The notes under the pieces were generated by a model. That model had not been told where the DNA came from and ran no database searches. It saw nothing but the letters and a program-made list of their open reading frames with translations. A stretch of DNA of 64,000 bases, from positions 62,001 to 126,000 of the forward strand of contig NZ_OW712331.1 in NCBI RefSeq assembly GCF_940677205.1. Reading direction: 5' to 3'. This DNA is from [Clostridium] colinum. Its GTDB lineage: Bacteria > Bacillota > Clostridia > Lachnospirales > CAG-274. Positions 33,780-45,571 of this stretch are shown here, piece by piece (positions within the stretch are counted from its first letter, which is position 1; each line of letters starts with the position of its first letter). The position numbers were made by a program, and so were the translations under genes.

Positions 33780-35636
33780 ATGAAAAGTTTAAGAATGATA
33801 TTAGCTATATTTGGCTTAACTTTTTTTATGTTATTTAGTTATGTTAATGTTTATGCTGATATCTTTAATGATGTAGACAAAAATAATATAGCTTATAATT
33901 CTATACAAAAAATGTACCAACTAGAAATTATGGTTGGTGATTTACAAGGTAATTTTAATCCAGATAGTTATATTAGTAAATTTGAAATAACAAAAATATT
34001 ATCTAAATTTATACAGTCAGAAAATATTGATACTACAAAAAGTAAATATAACGATATAGTTTTACAATATGATAAAAAATATAATAGATGGGACACTTCT
34101 TTTAATAAGTATATAATAATTCTTTTAGAAAAAGGGGTATTAAAAGAAGAAGATTTAAAAGATTTTGTTATTATAGATAAAAATAAGAAAGAACAAATAA
34201 GAGCATTATCCAGAGAAGAAATTGCTTTATTTTTAACTAGAGTGATAGACAAAGAAGATAGCGTTAATAAAATGAATTTTAACAAAACTTTTAACGACCA
34301 AAATAACATAGGACAAAATAAAGTTAAATCTTGTTATTATATGGATAGTTTGGGTATAATATCTACAAAAGATAATAATTTTTTACCTAAAAATGCTGTT
34401 ACTAAAGCAGAACTTTCTATTATATTAGATAAGTTTTTACAGTATACAAATATAGAAATTAAAGTTAATGATTTGAAAACATTAAACAATAACCAAAATA
34501 TACAAACAAGATTTGTTAATATCCAAAATGTTTTTTTACAAAATAATTCTATACAAGTAAAAATAGATAATGAAACTAAAATTTATGTGTTAGATAAAAA
34601 TGTAAAAATATATATAGATGATAATATTTCATTTTTAGAAAATATAACACCTAATACTAATGCAGAAATAGTTATAGAAGATAATTTAGTTACCAAAATA
34701 GATATAAAAACTAATCTAAAAGTAGAAAATACACCAACTAATGACACAAAAATATATGGAATAATAAAAAACATTTCTAATGATTGTGTTGGATTATCTC
34801 ATAAAGAAATATATGATAATAGATTTTATTCTAAAGAAAAAATAGAAATTATACCTTTATCTAAAAATTGTAAAATAACAAAAAATGGTGTTACTATTAA
34901 CAATATAGAAGAAAATAGCTTAGCCACAGTTGTTTTAGAGAATAAAATGGCTACCCAAATAATAATAGAAGATGATAATGCTTTGTTTTTAGGTACTATA
35001 ATAGAAAAAGATAACAATAAAATAACTATAAAAACTACAGACAATAAAATATTTGAAATGGGCTTTTTAGAAAATGCAAAAATAATTAGAAATGACAAAA
35101 TTGTTTTGGCTAATCAATTAAAAATAGGTGATTTAGTTACAGTAAATGTAAATAAAGATAAAATTTCAAATATTAAAGCAAAAGGGGATATATCTAAAAA
35201 ACAAGGTACTATAAAGGCTATAAAAATAAATGATAAATTTTCTACAATAGATCTAGAAGATTCTAATAATAATATAAATACATACTATGTGGACAACCTT
35301 AGCACAGATATTTATTCAATTAGAATATTAGATAGTGTTGATTTATATTTAGATAGCTCAGAGGTATATGCTATAAATATTTTAGATAGAAAGCAAAACA
35401 AAAGCTTTAGTGGTGAAATTATAGAAATAAATAGTAATTATATAACTATTTTAACACAAGATTTAACAGGAAAAGCTACTGTGAAAGCTAATATAGATAA
35501 AGACACTATATTTTTTGACTATGAAAGCTTAAGAAATATATCTTTTAATGATTTGAAAAAGGGTAATAAAGTTTATGTTGTTTTAAAAGATGTTATAAAC
35601 AATATTGCTTCAAATATTAATATTGTGTCAAGATAA
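33780..35636 (+). CDS. Secreted SLH-domain surface protein with repeated beta modules
   Basis: A 618-residue exported protein. Signal peptide: MKSLRMILAIFGLTFFMLFS...NVYA. Three S-layer homology domains occupy about residues 25-235, of which the first (FNDVDKNN...GNFNPDSYISKFEITKIL) and third are clearest. The remainder is a series of about four beta-rich modules that repeat the pattern G-x-I-x-N-x-ITI...GD-LV-V (DUF5666-like). SLH domains bind pyruvylated wall polymer, anchoring the protein. Start at ATG 33780 behind AAGGAGG; the open frame begins further upstream without an RBS. An M23 peptidase gene follows after 16 bp, suggesting a joint wall-remodelling role. Confidence 0.88.
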   Translation: MKSLRMILAIFGLTFFMLFSYVNVYADIFNDVDKNNIAYNSIQKMYQLEIMVGDLQGNFNPDSYISKFEITKILSKFIQSENIDTTKSKYNDIVLQYDKKYNRWDTSFNKYIIILLEKGVLKEEDLKDFVIIDKNKKEQIRALSREEIALFLTRVIDKEDSVNKMNFNKTFNDQNNIGQNKVKSCYYMDSLGIISTKDNNFLPKNAVTKAELSIILDKFLQYTNIEIKVNDLKTLNNNQNIQTRFVNIQNVFLQNNSIQVKIDNETKIYVLDKNVKIYIDDNISFLENITPNTNAEIVIEDNLVTKIDIKTNLKVENTPTNDTKIYGIIKNISNDCVGLSHKEIYDNRFYSKEKIEIIPLSKNCKITKNGVTINNIEENSLATVVLENKMATQIIIEDDNALFLGTIIEKDNNKITIKTTDNKIFEMGFLENAKIIRNDKIVLANQLKIGDLVTVNVNKDKISNIKAKGDISKKQGTIKAIKINDKFSTIDLEDSNNNINTYYVDNLSTDIYSIRILDSVDLYLDSSEVYAINILDRKQNKSFSGEIIEINSNYITILTQDLTGKATVKANIDKDTIFFDYESLRNISFNDLKKGNKVYVVLKDVINNIASNINIVSR

Positions 35637-35652
35637 ACAATGGAGGTTCTTT

Positions 35653-37314
35653 ATGTCGGTTAATCTTAATAAAGAAAACTTTAGTAAAGATAAAAAAACT
35701 AATGAAAAACAAAATAATATAATAGATTTTCCCTTGAAAAATAATATAGATAATAGGGCAAATCTTAAAGAAACAAACTTAGTTTTAACTACAAAAGATA
35801 ATATAATAAAAAATATTGATTTTTATAAATCGAATGAAAATAGTATATTGTCAAAATTTAAAAATAATATAATAAATAGGTTTTATTCTGTAAATGAAAA
35901 TGAAGTTAAACTAAATTCTAATGATAATAATAGCAATAATATAAATTTGAATAATTCTAGCAATGGTAAAGATAAATTGCCACCTAAACCTATAGCAATT
36001 ACAATTTTAGGGATTATTTTAGTATGTATTGTTATATGGGCTTTAACTCATAAAAATGCTAAAGAAATTTATGTTGGAGATAAAATGGTAGGTATAATAA
36101 AAACTAATGAAAAATTAAAATCTGCCAAAGACCTTGAGAATTTAGCATTAGATGAGTTATCTAAAGAGGCTGGGGCTAATGTTGAAGTAAATGAAGAAGT
36201 TATATTTAAGCCAGTTAGAGCATCTAAAGAAGAGATTATGTCTGTAACAGATGCCACTAAAGAAGTAGCTAAAGCATTTACATTTAAAGTAGAGGCATCT
36301 GTTATAACAGTTGAAGGTGAGCCGATAGCTGTTGTTAAAAATAAAGAAGAGGCTAACCAAATTTTAAATAGTATAAAAAATAAGTATATAAATAAAGATG
36401 TTAAACAAGTATCTGAGCCAACTTTTGTAGAAGATGTTAAGATAGAAAACAAATATGTAGCTGAACAAGATGTTATGTCAAATGAAGAAGTTTTATCTAT
36501 ACTTACATCTAATGTAGACCAAGGCAAAGAGTATGAAATTAAAAAAGGAGATACACTTTTTGAAATAGCTATAAATAATGACATAACTTTAAAAAAGCTT
36601 TTAAGTGTTAATCCTAATATTACAGAAACGACACCTCTTAAGATAGGTAGTAAAATAAATCTTGTTGTTCCAGTTCCATTATTATCTGTTGCTACTTATG
36701 AAGAAGCGGTTTATACTGAAACTATACCTAAAAAAGTTGAAACAGTAAAAAATGATAAAGAATATAAAACTTATAAAAAAGTTTTAAAAGCTGGTAAAGA
36801 TGGTAGCAAGCAAGTTACTGCAAAGGTAACAAAAATTAATGGTATTGAAGAAAAAAGAGAAGTTGTATCCGAAAAAGTTTTGGTAGAACCTACGGTAGAA
36901 AAAATTGAAGTAGGTACATTAAATACACCACCTAAAAAATCTATTGGTAGTTTTGTATATCCAGTTAGAGGAAGATTTTCATCTGGATTTGGATATAGAT
37001 GGGGGGCTATGCATAATGGTATAGACTTAGCTTGCCCAGCAGGTACGCCTATTAAGGCTTCTGATGGTGGCATAGTTGTATTTTCAGGTTGGAACAACGG
37101 TGGATATGGTTATATGGTAAAAATAAATCACGGCAATGGATATCAAACAGTATATGCACATAATAGTAAAAATGCAGTATCTGTTGGACAAAAAGTTGCA
37201 CAAGGTGAAGTTATAGGTTATGTTGGTAGCACGGGTAATAGCACTGGTAACCACGTACATTTTGAAGTATTAAAAAATGGTGTTGCTCAAAATCCATTAA
37301 ACTATTTAAAATAA
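35653..37314 (+). CDS. Membrane-anchored M23 peptidoglycan endopeptidase with LysM and G5 domains
   Basis: A 553-residue protein. A cytoplasmic Asn/Lys-rich N-terminus of about 110 residues is followed by one membrane helix (AITILGIILVCIVIWAL). Then come an extended region, a LysM domain (YEIKKGDTLFEIAINNDITL), a G5 domain (about residues 385-440) and a C-terminal M23 LytM peptidase with zinc ligands in GAMHNGIDLACPAGTPI and HVHFEVL. It cleaves peptide cross-bridges in peptidoglycan; the SpoIIQ/CwlP-like organisation also occurs in vegetative Clostridia. ATG 35653 has a GGAGG site. All catalytic residues are intact. Confidence 0.92.
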   Translation: MSVNLNKENFSKDKKTNEKQNNIIDFPLKNNIDNRANLKETNLVLTTKDNIIKNIDFYKSNENSILSKFKNNIINRFYSVNENEVKLNSNDNNSNNINLNNSSNGKDKLPPKPIAITILGIILVCIVIWALTHKNAKEIYVGDKMVGIIKTNEKLKSAKDLENLALDELSKEAGANVEVNEEVIFKPVRASKEEIMSVTDATKEVAKAFTFKVEASVITVEGEPIAVVKNKEEANQILNSIKNKYINKDVKQVSEPTFVEDVKIENKYVAEQDVMSNEEVLSILTSNVDQGKEYEIKKGDTLFEIAINNDITLKKLLSVNPNITETTPLKIGSKINLVVPVPLLSVATYEEAVYTETIPKKVETVKNDKEYKTYKKVLKAGKDGSKQVTAKVTKINGIEEKREVVSEKVLVEPTVEKIEVGTLNTPPKKSIGSFVYPVRGRFSSGFGYRWGAMHNGIDLACPAGTPIKASDGGIVVFSGWNNGGYGYMVKINHGNGYQTVYAHNSKNAVSVGQKVAQGEVIGYVGSTGNSTGNHVHFEVLKNGVAQNPLNYLK

Positions 37315-37336
37315 GTTTTTTAATACTTTGTATTTA

Positions 37337-37372
37337 AATAAAAGCTATGGAAAATTTTCCATAGCTTTTATT
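37337..37372. terminator. Bidirectional terminator between the M23 gene and dnaJ
   Basis: A perfect 36-bp palindrome, AATAAAAGCTATGGAAAA with its complement. Confidence 0.9.
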
Positions 37373-37386
37373 ATATTCAATATTTA

Positions 37387-38532
37387 TTAATCAAAATGCT
37401 TTTTTACTTTTTCAAAAAAGTTTTCTTTTTTTATAGTTGGGATAGTTCCATCTTCAGAGGCAAACTGCATAAGAAGTTCTTTTTGTTTGTCATTAACTTT
37501 TGTAGGAACTATTACTTTAAATTTTATAATTTGGTCACCTCTTAGCTTAGGGTTACGCACATTAAATACACCTTTGTTTTTAAGCATAACAGTTGTTTCT
37601 GGTTGTGTACCTGCTTTTACTGTATATAGTTCTTCACCATCTATTGTAGGAACTTTTATTTCATCACCAAGTGTAGCTTGAACAATAGATATAGGTACTT
37701 CTACATATATATCATTATTTTGTCTTACAAATGTTTTATGAGGTCTTACGCTAATAGCAATAAGTAAATCTCCATTAGGTCCGCCTTTTTCTCCTGGAGC
37801 TCCCATACCTGCTTTTCTAATACTTTGTCCTTCATTTATACCTTTTGGTATATCTACAGTTATAGTTTTTGTTTTTCTAACTTTACCTTTACCATTACAT
37901 ACAGAGCAAGGTTCTTTTACAATTTTACCTTCTCCATGACAAGTACGACATTCTATAACAGTTGTCATAGAACCAAGCATTGTTTGTTGAATAACTCTTT
38001 CTTGGCCACTTCCACCACAAGTTGGACAAGTTTGAGGGTGTGTACCCGGTTTAGCACCAGTACCATTACAGTTGTCACATTTATCATCAGCTTGAAAAGA
38101 TATTTCTTTGCTACATCCAAAAACTGCCTCTTCAAAATTTATTGTTAAATTATACTGTAAATCAGCTCCTCTTGAAGGACCTCTTCTTCTTCTTGATGAA
38201 CCTCCACCAAATATGTCTGAAAATCCACTGCCGCCAAAGAAACTTTCAAAAATATCTCCCATATCCATACCAGAGAAGTTGCCACTGCCAGAAAATCCTC
38301 CGCTACCATCAAAAGCTGAATGTCCAAATTGGTCATATGTTTGTCTTTTCTTTTCATCACTAAGGACTTCATATGCTTCTGTTGCTTCTTTAAATTTAGC
38401 TTCAGCTTCTTGGTTGTTAGGGTTAGCATCTGGATGATATTTTTTAGCTAACTTTCTATATGCTTTTTTTATATCAGAATCTGTTGCTCCTTTACTTACG
38501 CCTAACACTTCATAATAATCTCTTTTTCCCAA
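37387..38532 (-). CDS. dnaJ: Chaperone protein DnaJ
   Basis: A 381-residue type I Hsp40. The J domain carries [10 protein letters not shown] (HPD), followed by a Gly/Phe-rich region and four CxxCxGxG zinc repeats ([32 protein letters not shown]). Then come the C-terminal substrate-binding domains. It stimulates DnaK ATPase. A GTG at 38541 is inside the RBS TAGGTG; the TTG at 38530-38532, six bases later, gives the canonical start [10 protein letters not shown]. It is separated from dnaK by an oppositely oriented membrane-protein gene and therefore has its own promoter. Confidence 0.96.
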   Translation of the reverse strand: MGKRDYYEVLGVSKGATDSDIKKAYRKLAKKYHPDANPNNQEAEAKFKEATEAYEVLSDEKKRQTYDQFGHSAFDGSGGFSGSGNFSGMDMGDIFESFFGGSGFSDIFGGGSSRRRRGPSRGADLQYNLTINFEEAVFGCSKEISFQADDKCDNCNGTGAKPGTHPQTCPTCGGSGQERVIQQTMLGSMTTVIECRTCHGEGKIVKEPCSVCNGKGKVRKTKTITVDIPKGINEGQSIRKAGMGAPGEKGGPNGDLLIAISVRPHKTFVRQNNDIYVEVPISIVQATLGDEIKVPTIDGEELYTVKAGTQPETTVMLKNKGVFNVRNPKLRGDQIIKFKVIVPTKVNDKQKELLMQFASEDGTIPTIKKENFFEKVKKHFD

Positions 38533-38620
38533 AATTTTCACCTACCAATTAAATTTTAATGACTATTTATGAAAAATATAGTAAAATATAATAGAAAATA
38601 ATAAATTTAGGAGATTGTTT

Positions 38621-39262
38621 ATGAAAAAACTTTCAAATTATATTTTAACTATATTTACGAGTATTTTATTTATTTATATTTTTATTTTTACTGCAATTAT
38701 ATTTTTATTATCAAATAAATATTTTTATTATTTACATATTAAATACTTAAAATTAGTAGAAAAAACAGGCTATTCATTAGAAGAAATAAAGTTAAACTAT
38801 AATGCTATGTTAGAATTTTTATTTCCTTTTTCTAATAAAGAGTTTCATCTTCCAACTTTAGCTTATTCTACACAAGGCAAAATACATTTTGAAGAAGTTA
38901 AAAATATATTTAATGCTATGTCTTTAATATGTATAATTATTTTAATAATATTAGCTATAATAATTTACTTTTATTATAAGAAAAAAGATAGTATATTTTT
39001 AAAAAAATGTTCTATAAACTGTGTTATTATACCTGCTTTATTAGCTATAATATGCTATATTAATTTTGATAAATATTTTGAAATATTTCATAAAATATTT
39101 TTTAATAATGATTATTGGATATTTGACACAAAAAAAGATCCTATTATAAATATACTACCACAAGAATTTTTTAAAAATTGCAGTATAGTTATTTTTATCT
39201 TTGTATTATTAGGTTCATTATTTTTATATATAATATATAAGTTTATAAACCGTAAACGTTAA
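38621..39262 (+). CDS. TIGR01906 family integral membrane protein
   Basis: A 213-residue protein with four predicted membrane segments, at about 8-30, 105-125, 140-155 and 185-205. A hydrophilic extracytoplasmic part between segments 1 and 2 has the motif LNYNAMLEFLFPF and FHLPTLAYSTQGKIHFEEVK, which recalls the TIGR01906 family found in low-GC Gram-positives. Function is unknown. ATG behind GGAGATTG. It is divergent from dnaJ and convergent with dnaK, interrupting the usual dnaK-dnaJ pair. Confidence 0.75.
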   Translation: MKKLSNYILTIFTSILFIYIFIFTAIIFLLSNKYFYYLHIKYLKLVEKTGYSLEEIKLNYNAMLEFLFPFSNKEFHLPTLAYSTQGKIHFEEVKNIFNAMSLICIIILIILAIIIYFYYKKKDSIFLKKCSINCVIIPALLAIICYINFDKYFEIFHKIFFNNDYWIFDTKKDPIINILPQEFFKNCSIVIFIFVLLGSLFLYIIYKFINRKR

Positions 39263-39311
39263 AATAGTGATTTGCCCTCTAACCATAGGCTAGAGGGTAT
39301 TTCACTATTTT
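39261..39311. terminator. Bidirectional terminator between the TIGR01906 gene and dnaK
   Basis: Nested stem AAAATAGTGA / TCACTATTTT with inner CCCTCTA / TAGAGGG. Confidence 0.9.
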
Positions 39312-39314
39312 TAA

Positions 39315-41186
<1,872 letters not shown>

Positions 41187-41190
41187 TTAA

Positions 41191-41745
41191 TTAATTTGCA
41201 ACTTTAACCATACTAGGACGTATAACTTTATCTTTATATTTATATCCTTTTTGCATAACTTCGGCTACAACATTTTCGCCTAATGTATCATCTTCTATAT
41301 GAAGCACGGCATTGTGTATGTTAGGGTCAAAGCTTTCGCCAACACCGGCAACTTCTTCTATACCCATATTTTTAAATGTTTCAACCATTTGGTTAAATAT
41401 CATATCTATACCTTTAAACATAGCACTTTCTTTATCTTCATCTGTAGTAGATAAAATTGCTCTTTCAAAGTTATCTAATATAGGTAGTAATTTTTCAATA
41501 GCATCTCTTGTACCATTTTCATACATAGAGGCTTTTTCTAAATTTGTTCTCTTTCTAAAATTATCAAATTCTGCCATACTTCTTTGGAGCTTATCTAAAT
41601 ATTCTTTAGAAGATGCTTCTGCTTTTTCAAGTCTATCTTTTAAGTCATTTTGGCTTAATTCTTCAACAATTTCTTCAGTTATTTGTTCTTGTGTATCTTC
41701 ATCTTGTTGCTTAGTTATTTCGTTTTGTTCAATGTCTTTTTCCAT
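41191..41745 (-). CDS. grpE: Nucleotide exchange factor GrpE
   Basis: A 184-residue protein: acidic disordered N-terminus, a long coiled coil (DLKDRLEKAEASSKEYLDKLQRS), then the beta-wing domain with AEFDNFRKRT, LLPILDNFERAI, GVGESFDPNIHNAVLH and the C-terminal KGYKYKDKVIRPSMVKV. It releases ADP from DnaK. Start at the ATG 41743-41745 behind AAAGGA rather than the upstream in-frame codon at 41766, which overlaps the hrcA end. Confidence 0.96.
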   Translation of the reverse strand: MEKDIEQNEITKQQDEDTQEQITEEIVEELSQNDLKDRLEKAEASSKEYLDKLQRSMAEFDNFRKRTNLEKASMYENGTRDAIEKLLPILDNFERAILSTTDEDKESAMFKGIDMIFNQMVETFKNMGIEEVAGVGESFDPNIHNAVLHIEDDTLGENVVAEVMQKGYKYKDKVIRPSMVKVAN

Positions 41746-41762
41746 TACATTTTCCTTTCTCC

Positions 41763-42797
41763 TCAATCAGATGATAAGGTTTTTAAAACATTATTTATAT
41801 TTTTAACAATTTCATCTAAAAGACTAATAGTTTTTGCATAGTCCATACGAGTTGGAGCTATAATGCCTATTGTTCCAGTAGCACCAGCTATTTTATATTC
41901 TGTTTTTACAATGCTACAATCTTTAAATTCTTCAACAGAGTTTTCTCCGCCTATTAGTATTTGGATAGAATTGTTATTTTCATTATTGCCACTTAATATA
42001 TTTATAAGCATATCCTTTTCTTCTAAAGATTGAAAAATTGGTTTAGCTTTTTCTATATTACTAAATTCTTTAAAATCTAATATATTGTTTATACCACTTG
42101 TATAAAACTTAATTTTTTCTTCGTTATCGTCTTTAAATATTTGTTCAAAAACTTTAACTATTATTTGTTCTCCTTCAGATATAATATTTTGTTTATCTTT
42201 ATTAATTTGATTTTTAATTTCATCTAAGGAAAATTCGTTAATTATGTTGTTTATAGTAGAAGCTATACTTAATAAATCTTGTACAAAAAATTCTTTATCT
42301 ACAGGTATTATATAATTTTTTACATTTTTATTTTTTGTAATAACAATAGCAATAATAGAACTTTCGTCTAAAGGAACAAGTTGAATATGTTTAATTTCTT
42401 CTTGTTCAACTTTTGGCTTACTAATAACTGTTGCATAATTTGTAAGAGTAGATAAAGCTCTAGCAGTTTGTTCCATAAGATAATCCATATGATTTATATT
42501 GTTTACAACAATATCTTTTAAAAAGTCTACTTCTTCTTTACTAAGGTCTCTATGTTCCATAAGAGTATCTACATATAACCTATATCCTTTGTCAGAAGGT
42601 ATACGTCCAGAAGAAGCATGTGGCTGTATCACAAGTCCTAAATCTTCTAAGTCGCTTAGCTCATTTCTTATAGTAGCACTGCTAATACCTAAATCGTATT
42701 TTTTGGCAATTGTACGAGATCCAATAGGTTCTCCGGTTTCTATATAATCTGTAATAAGAGCTTCTAATATTTTAATTTTTCTATCATTTAATCTCAA
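41763..42797 (-). CDS. hrcA: Heat-inducible transcription repressor HrcA
   Basis: A 344-residue repressor. N-terminal winged helix: KILEALITDYIETGEPIGSR then KKYDLGISSATIRNELSDLE, followed by LVIQPHASSGRIPSDKGYRLYVD. Binds CIRCE and depends on GroEL for folding. The ATG-like open frame runs to 42827, but the TTG at 42795-42797 is eight bases after AAGGAAG and gives the conserved LRLNDRKIKILE start. CIRCE lies 38 bp upstream, so the operon is autoregulated. Confidence 0.95.
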   Translation of the reverse strand: MRLNDRKIKILEALITDYIETGEPIGSRTIAKKYDLGISSATIRNELSDLEDLGLVIQPHASSGRIPSDKGYRLYVDTLMEHRDLSKEEVDFLKDIVVNNINHMDYLMEQTARALSTLTNYATVISKPKVEQEEIKHIQLVPLDESSIIAIVITKNKNVKNYIIPVDKEFFVQDLLSIASTINNIINEFSLDEIKNQINKDKQNIISEGEQIIVKVFEQIFKDDNEEKIKFYTSGINNILDFKEFSNIEKAKPIFQSLEEKDMLINILSGNNENNNSIQILIGGENSVEEFKDCSIVKTEYKIAGATGTIGIIAPTRMDYAKTISLLDEIVKNINNVLKTLSSD

Positions 42798-42834
42798 AAA
42801 AACCACTTCCTTAGGAACAAAAAACATTTAATTG

Positions 42835-42861
42835 TTAGCACTAAACATTTACGAGTGCTAT
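42835..42861 (-). promoter_or_regulatory. CIRCE operator
   Basis: TTAGCACTA-N9-GAGTGCTAT, seven of nine paired positions matching the CIRCE consensus TTAGCACTC-N9-GAGTGCTAA in both arms. A TTGACA (minus strand, about 42895-42900) upstream is the likely -35. Represses hrcA-grpE-dnaK at normal temperature. Confidence 0.92.
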
Positions 42862-43150
42862 CAACTTAACATAACCTTATCACTATTTTTAAAAATTGTC
42901 AAGTATTTTTTTATAATTTTTTTAAATATTTTTTATATTATTAGACATTAAAAGCAAAAATAATACAAAAAATGTATAGTCTTAATACTAATAATAAAAT
43001 ATTATATATATTATATCCTTATAATAACTATAAAATGCAAAAAATATAAAAATTAATTAAAATACTATTATAAATTTTAAAAATTTAGACTAAGTTAAAG
43101 GCTATCAATTTTTGATAGCCTAAATAAGTATTAATTTATATTATTTTTTA
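42862..43150. other. Gene-free A/T-rich spacer upstream of hrcA
   Basis: Holds the hrcA promoter region at its left end and a hairpin GGCTATCAA/TTGATAGCC (43101-43121) that probably terminates the metalloprotease gene to the right. No small gene is visible between. Confidence 0.6.
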
Positions 43151-44443
43151 TTAATCTTTAGATACTAAACTAAATAAATCTGACAATGAACCACTATGAC
43201 TTGGACCAATAACTTTATTATCTGGTGATGCACTAGGTTTTTCGTTTATTATATTATTAGGTTTTGGTTCAGCTTTTTTATCCACTTGTTTTTTAGAACT
43301 ATTAGTAGACATTATATTTTTATTAATTTCAGTAAAATTATATTCTCGAGGTTCGGATGAATGTATAAACCCCAAAGAATCTTTATAATATAACTTTAAT
43401 GTATATATGCCTTCATATTTTTGAGTTATAGACTTTATTGTACCATCTTTTTGTTTTATACTATAACTTCCAAAAGTAACATTTAAAGGCTCTTTTGATG
43501 TTATAGTTTTTAGAGGGTATACTACAAAAGGGTTATCATCTGGATATATAACTAAAGTATATTCAAAAGTTTCATTTTTATTTGGATTATCCCAAGTTAT
43601 GTTATATGTTGGTTCATTATTAAGACCTATATATCCAGTAATATCATTTAATTTTGGTTTATTTGGTATTTTAGGTTGGGACACAGTAAACCCACCTATA
43701 GATATTAAATAATTGTATAATCCAGCAACATCTGCAGCTAAAGGCAAATATGGATTTAATTGAGGCTTTAGATTAAAACTATGTATATTATCATAATTTT
43801 TTTCATTATTTTTTAATATTTCATCTACAGATTTAAAATCATAAGATTTTCTTGCAGTAGATGACCCTAAAAGTTGAACATAATCATCTGCCATTATTTC
43901 CATAATGTCCCAATGATATAAATAATCTTTTTTATTTACATCATATATAACAGGGTTACCTTCTAATTTTCTAATGTTTACATAGTTTGAATCTTTTAAA
44001 TTATGATAATATATATTTTCAGTTTTCATTAAATTATAAGTCATATAATGATGACCATACTCGTGAGATAGTATATAGGCTATTTTAGGAATGGTATTTA
44101 GTCTATCTCCATTATAGATATTAATATAGGCATTATTGCCTAATATATATTCATTGTCTTCTAGATATATATTATCATAATAAAATCCATTTACCCCTTC
44201 TGGAGAGTTGGGGTATATATATATATCGCTTAAATTGTCAAATTCTTCTCCGTGGAAATTATTTAAAAGCTCTGCATATAAATCTTTTAACATATTTTTG
44301 GTCCAACTTTTACTATAACTAGTTATTGTAAGGTTATTAACTGTATATGTAGAATAAATTTTAAGATTATCTGCCAAAGTAGAGCATTTAAATAAAAAAA
44401 TAACAAAAATTAAGCTTATTAGATTTATTTTGAAAATTTTCAT
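43151..44443 (-). CDS. Secreted HExxH zinc metalloprotease-like protein
   Basis: A 430-residue exported protein. Signal peptide: MKIFKINLISLIFVIFLFKC...LADN. The gluzincin-type motif HEYGHHYMTYN (about residues 127-137) supplies two His ligands and the catalytic Glu. EIMADDYVQLLG, about 57 residues further on, could give the third ligand (E or D). After residue 260 there is a fibronectin-like beta module (NITWDNPNKNETFEYTLVIYPDDNP), then a Ser/Lys/Pro-rich tail. No wall-sorting signal. I cannot assign it to a named peptidase family. It may degrade host or wall proteins. It stands alone between the hrcA operon and a divergent stalk-domain gene. Confidence 0.8.
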   Translation of the reverse strand: MKIFKINLISLIFVIFLFKCSTLADNLKIYSTYTVNNLTITSYSKSWTKNMLKDLYAELLNNFHGEEFDNLSDIYIYPNSPEGVNGFYYDNIYLEDNEYILGNNAYINIYNGDRLNTIPKIAYILSHEYGHHYMTYNLMKTENIYYHNLKDSNYVNIRKLEGNPVIYDVNKKDYLYHWDIMEIMADDYVQLLGSSTARKSYDFKSVDEILKNNEKNYDNIHSFNLKPQLNPYLPLAADVAGLYNYLISIGGFTVSQPKIPNKPKLNDITGYIGLNNEPTYNITWDNPNKNETFEYTLVIYPDDNPFVVYPLKTITSKEPLNVTFGSYSIKQKDGTIKSITQKYEGIYTLKLYYKDSLGFIHSSEPREYNFTEINKNIMSTNSSKKQVDKKAEPKPNNIINEKPSASPDNKVIGPSHSGSLSDLFSLVSKD

Positions 44444-44672
44444 AAAAATATCACCTTTAATTTTTTTATTAATAAATATTATACATTAAATTTATTTAAA
44501 AATAATTACAATAAAATTAAAAAAATATTACAAAAATTTTTAAAGCATAGTAAATTACTATAAATATGTATAGTTTAATAAATGGATAAATAAATTTTTT
44601 ACTTATAAACAAAACTTTTTTAAAAAATTTACGTTTTTTATATTGTAATTAAAAATATTGGGAGGTATTAAT

Positions 44673-45239
44673 ATGAAAAAATTTATTAGTGGTTTATTAA
44701 TTGGAGGTATTATAACAACTTCTGTTACAGCTTTTGCTGCTAATATGGTAAATATGCAAGCAGTTTATTCTATAAAAAGCCTTATTGTAAATGGTGTTGA
44801 TACAGGAAAAGGAAACACTGCATTTGTAAGTAATGGTACAACATATGTTCCGTTAAGAACTGTAAGTGATGCATTAGGACACAAAATTTCTTGGGATTCT
44901 AATACAAAAACTATTTATATAAATACAAATGATAATGTAAATAATAGCGGTGAACCTACAGATTTACCACCAGTAAATAATAATTCTACACCAAATAAAC
45001 AAGGGGCAACATCTTCTTCTAACAATAGTTGGAAAGGTAAAAAATTAATTAGTATAGAAACAGCTAAAAATGCAGCTATTAAAGCTGTTGGTGGTGGAAA
45101 TGTTATTTCTCAAGAATCAGATATTAATGACAATGATGATTTACCAACATATGATTTTAAAATATCTAAAAATAATAAAATTTATGAAGTAGAAGTTAAT
45201 GCTTTAACTGGACAAGTTAAAGATTTTGATATAGATTAA
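44673..45239 (+). CDS. Secreted stalk-domain (copper amine oxidase N-terminal-like) plus PepSY protein
   Basis: A 188-residue exported protein. Signal peptide MKKFISGLLIGGIITTSVTAFA. Residues 30-90 form a stalk domain of the copper-amine-oxidase-N type (KSLIVNGVDTGKG, GTTYVPLRTVSDALGHKISWDSNTKTIYI). After an Asn/Ser linker the C-terminus is a PepSY module (ISIETAKNAAIKAVGGG...EVEVNALTGQVKDFDID). PepSY domains often inhibit proteases, which is suggestive beside the divergent secreted HExxH protease, though the link is only positional. ATG behind GGGAGG. Ends at a terminator (45274-45305). Confidence 0.88.
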   Translation: MKKFISGLLIGGIITTSVTAFAANMVNMQAVYSIKSLIVNGVDTGKGNTAFVSNGTTYVPLRTVSDALGHKISWDSNTKTIYINTNDNVNNSGEPTDLPPVNNNSTPNKQGATSSSNNSWKGKKLISIETAKNAAIKAVGGGNVISQESDINDNDDLPTYDFKISKNNKIYEVEVNALTGQVKDFDID

Positions 45240-45273
45240 TATTATTAAAATTTTAAATAAGATTAATTTATAT

Positions 45274-45305
45274 AAGGATATAGTATAGCTATATCCTTAT
45301 TTTTT
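45274..45305 (+). terminator. Terminator of the stalk/PepSY gene
   Basis: AAGGATATAG-TATAG-CTATATCCTT followed by a T run. Confidence 0.9.
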
Positions 45306-45571
45306 TATTATTACAATTAAGGTATGACTTAATTTTGATAAATTTTAGGAATACCTGTTTTTGAATACGGAAGTATTCAAAAAATTGATTATTAATTATA
45401 ATAATAATTTTTAAACTAAATTTATAAATTATTTTGTTTTAAAATATTAAAAAAAATCAATTTATATAAAATAATGTCAAAACAATGTTGACTTTTTTAG
45501 TTGGGTATGATAATATATTTATAAAGATTGAAATAAATAATTGTTATTATATATTTTAAGGAGGATTTTTT
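45306..45571 (+). promoter_or_regulatory. Spacer with globin promoter
   Basis: A hairpin TTGAATAC-GGAA-GTATTCAA (about 45361-45380) and, close to the gene, TTGACT (45488-45493), 17 bp, TAATAT (45511-45516). Nothing else recognised. Confidence 0.55.
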
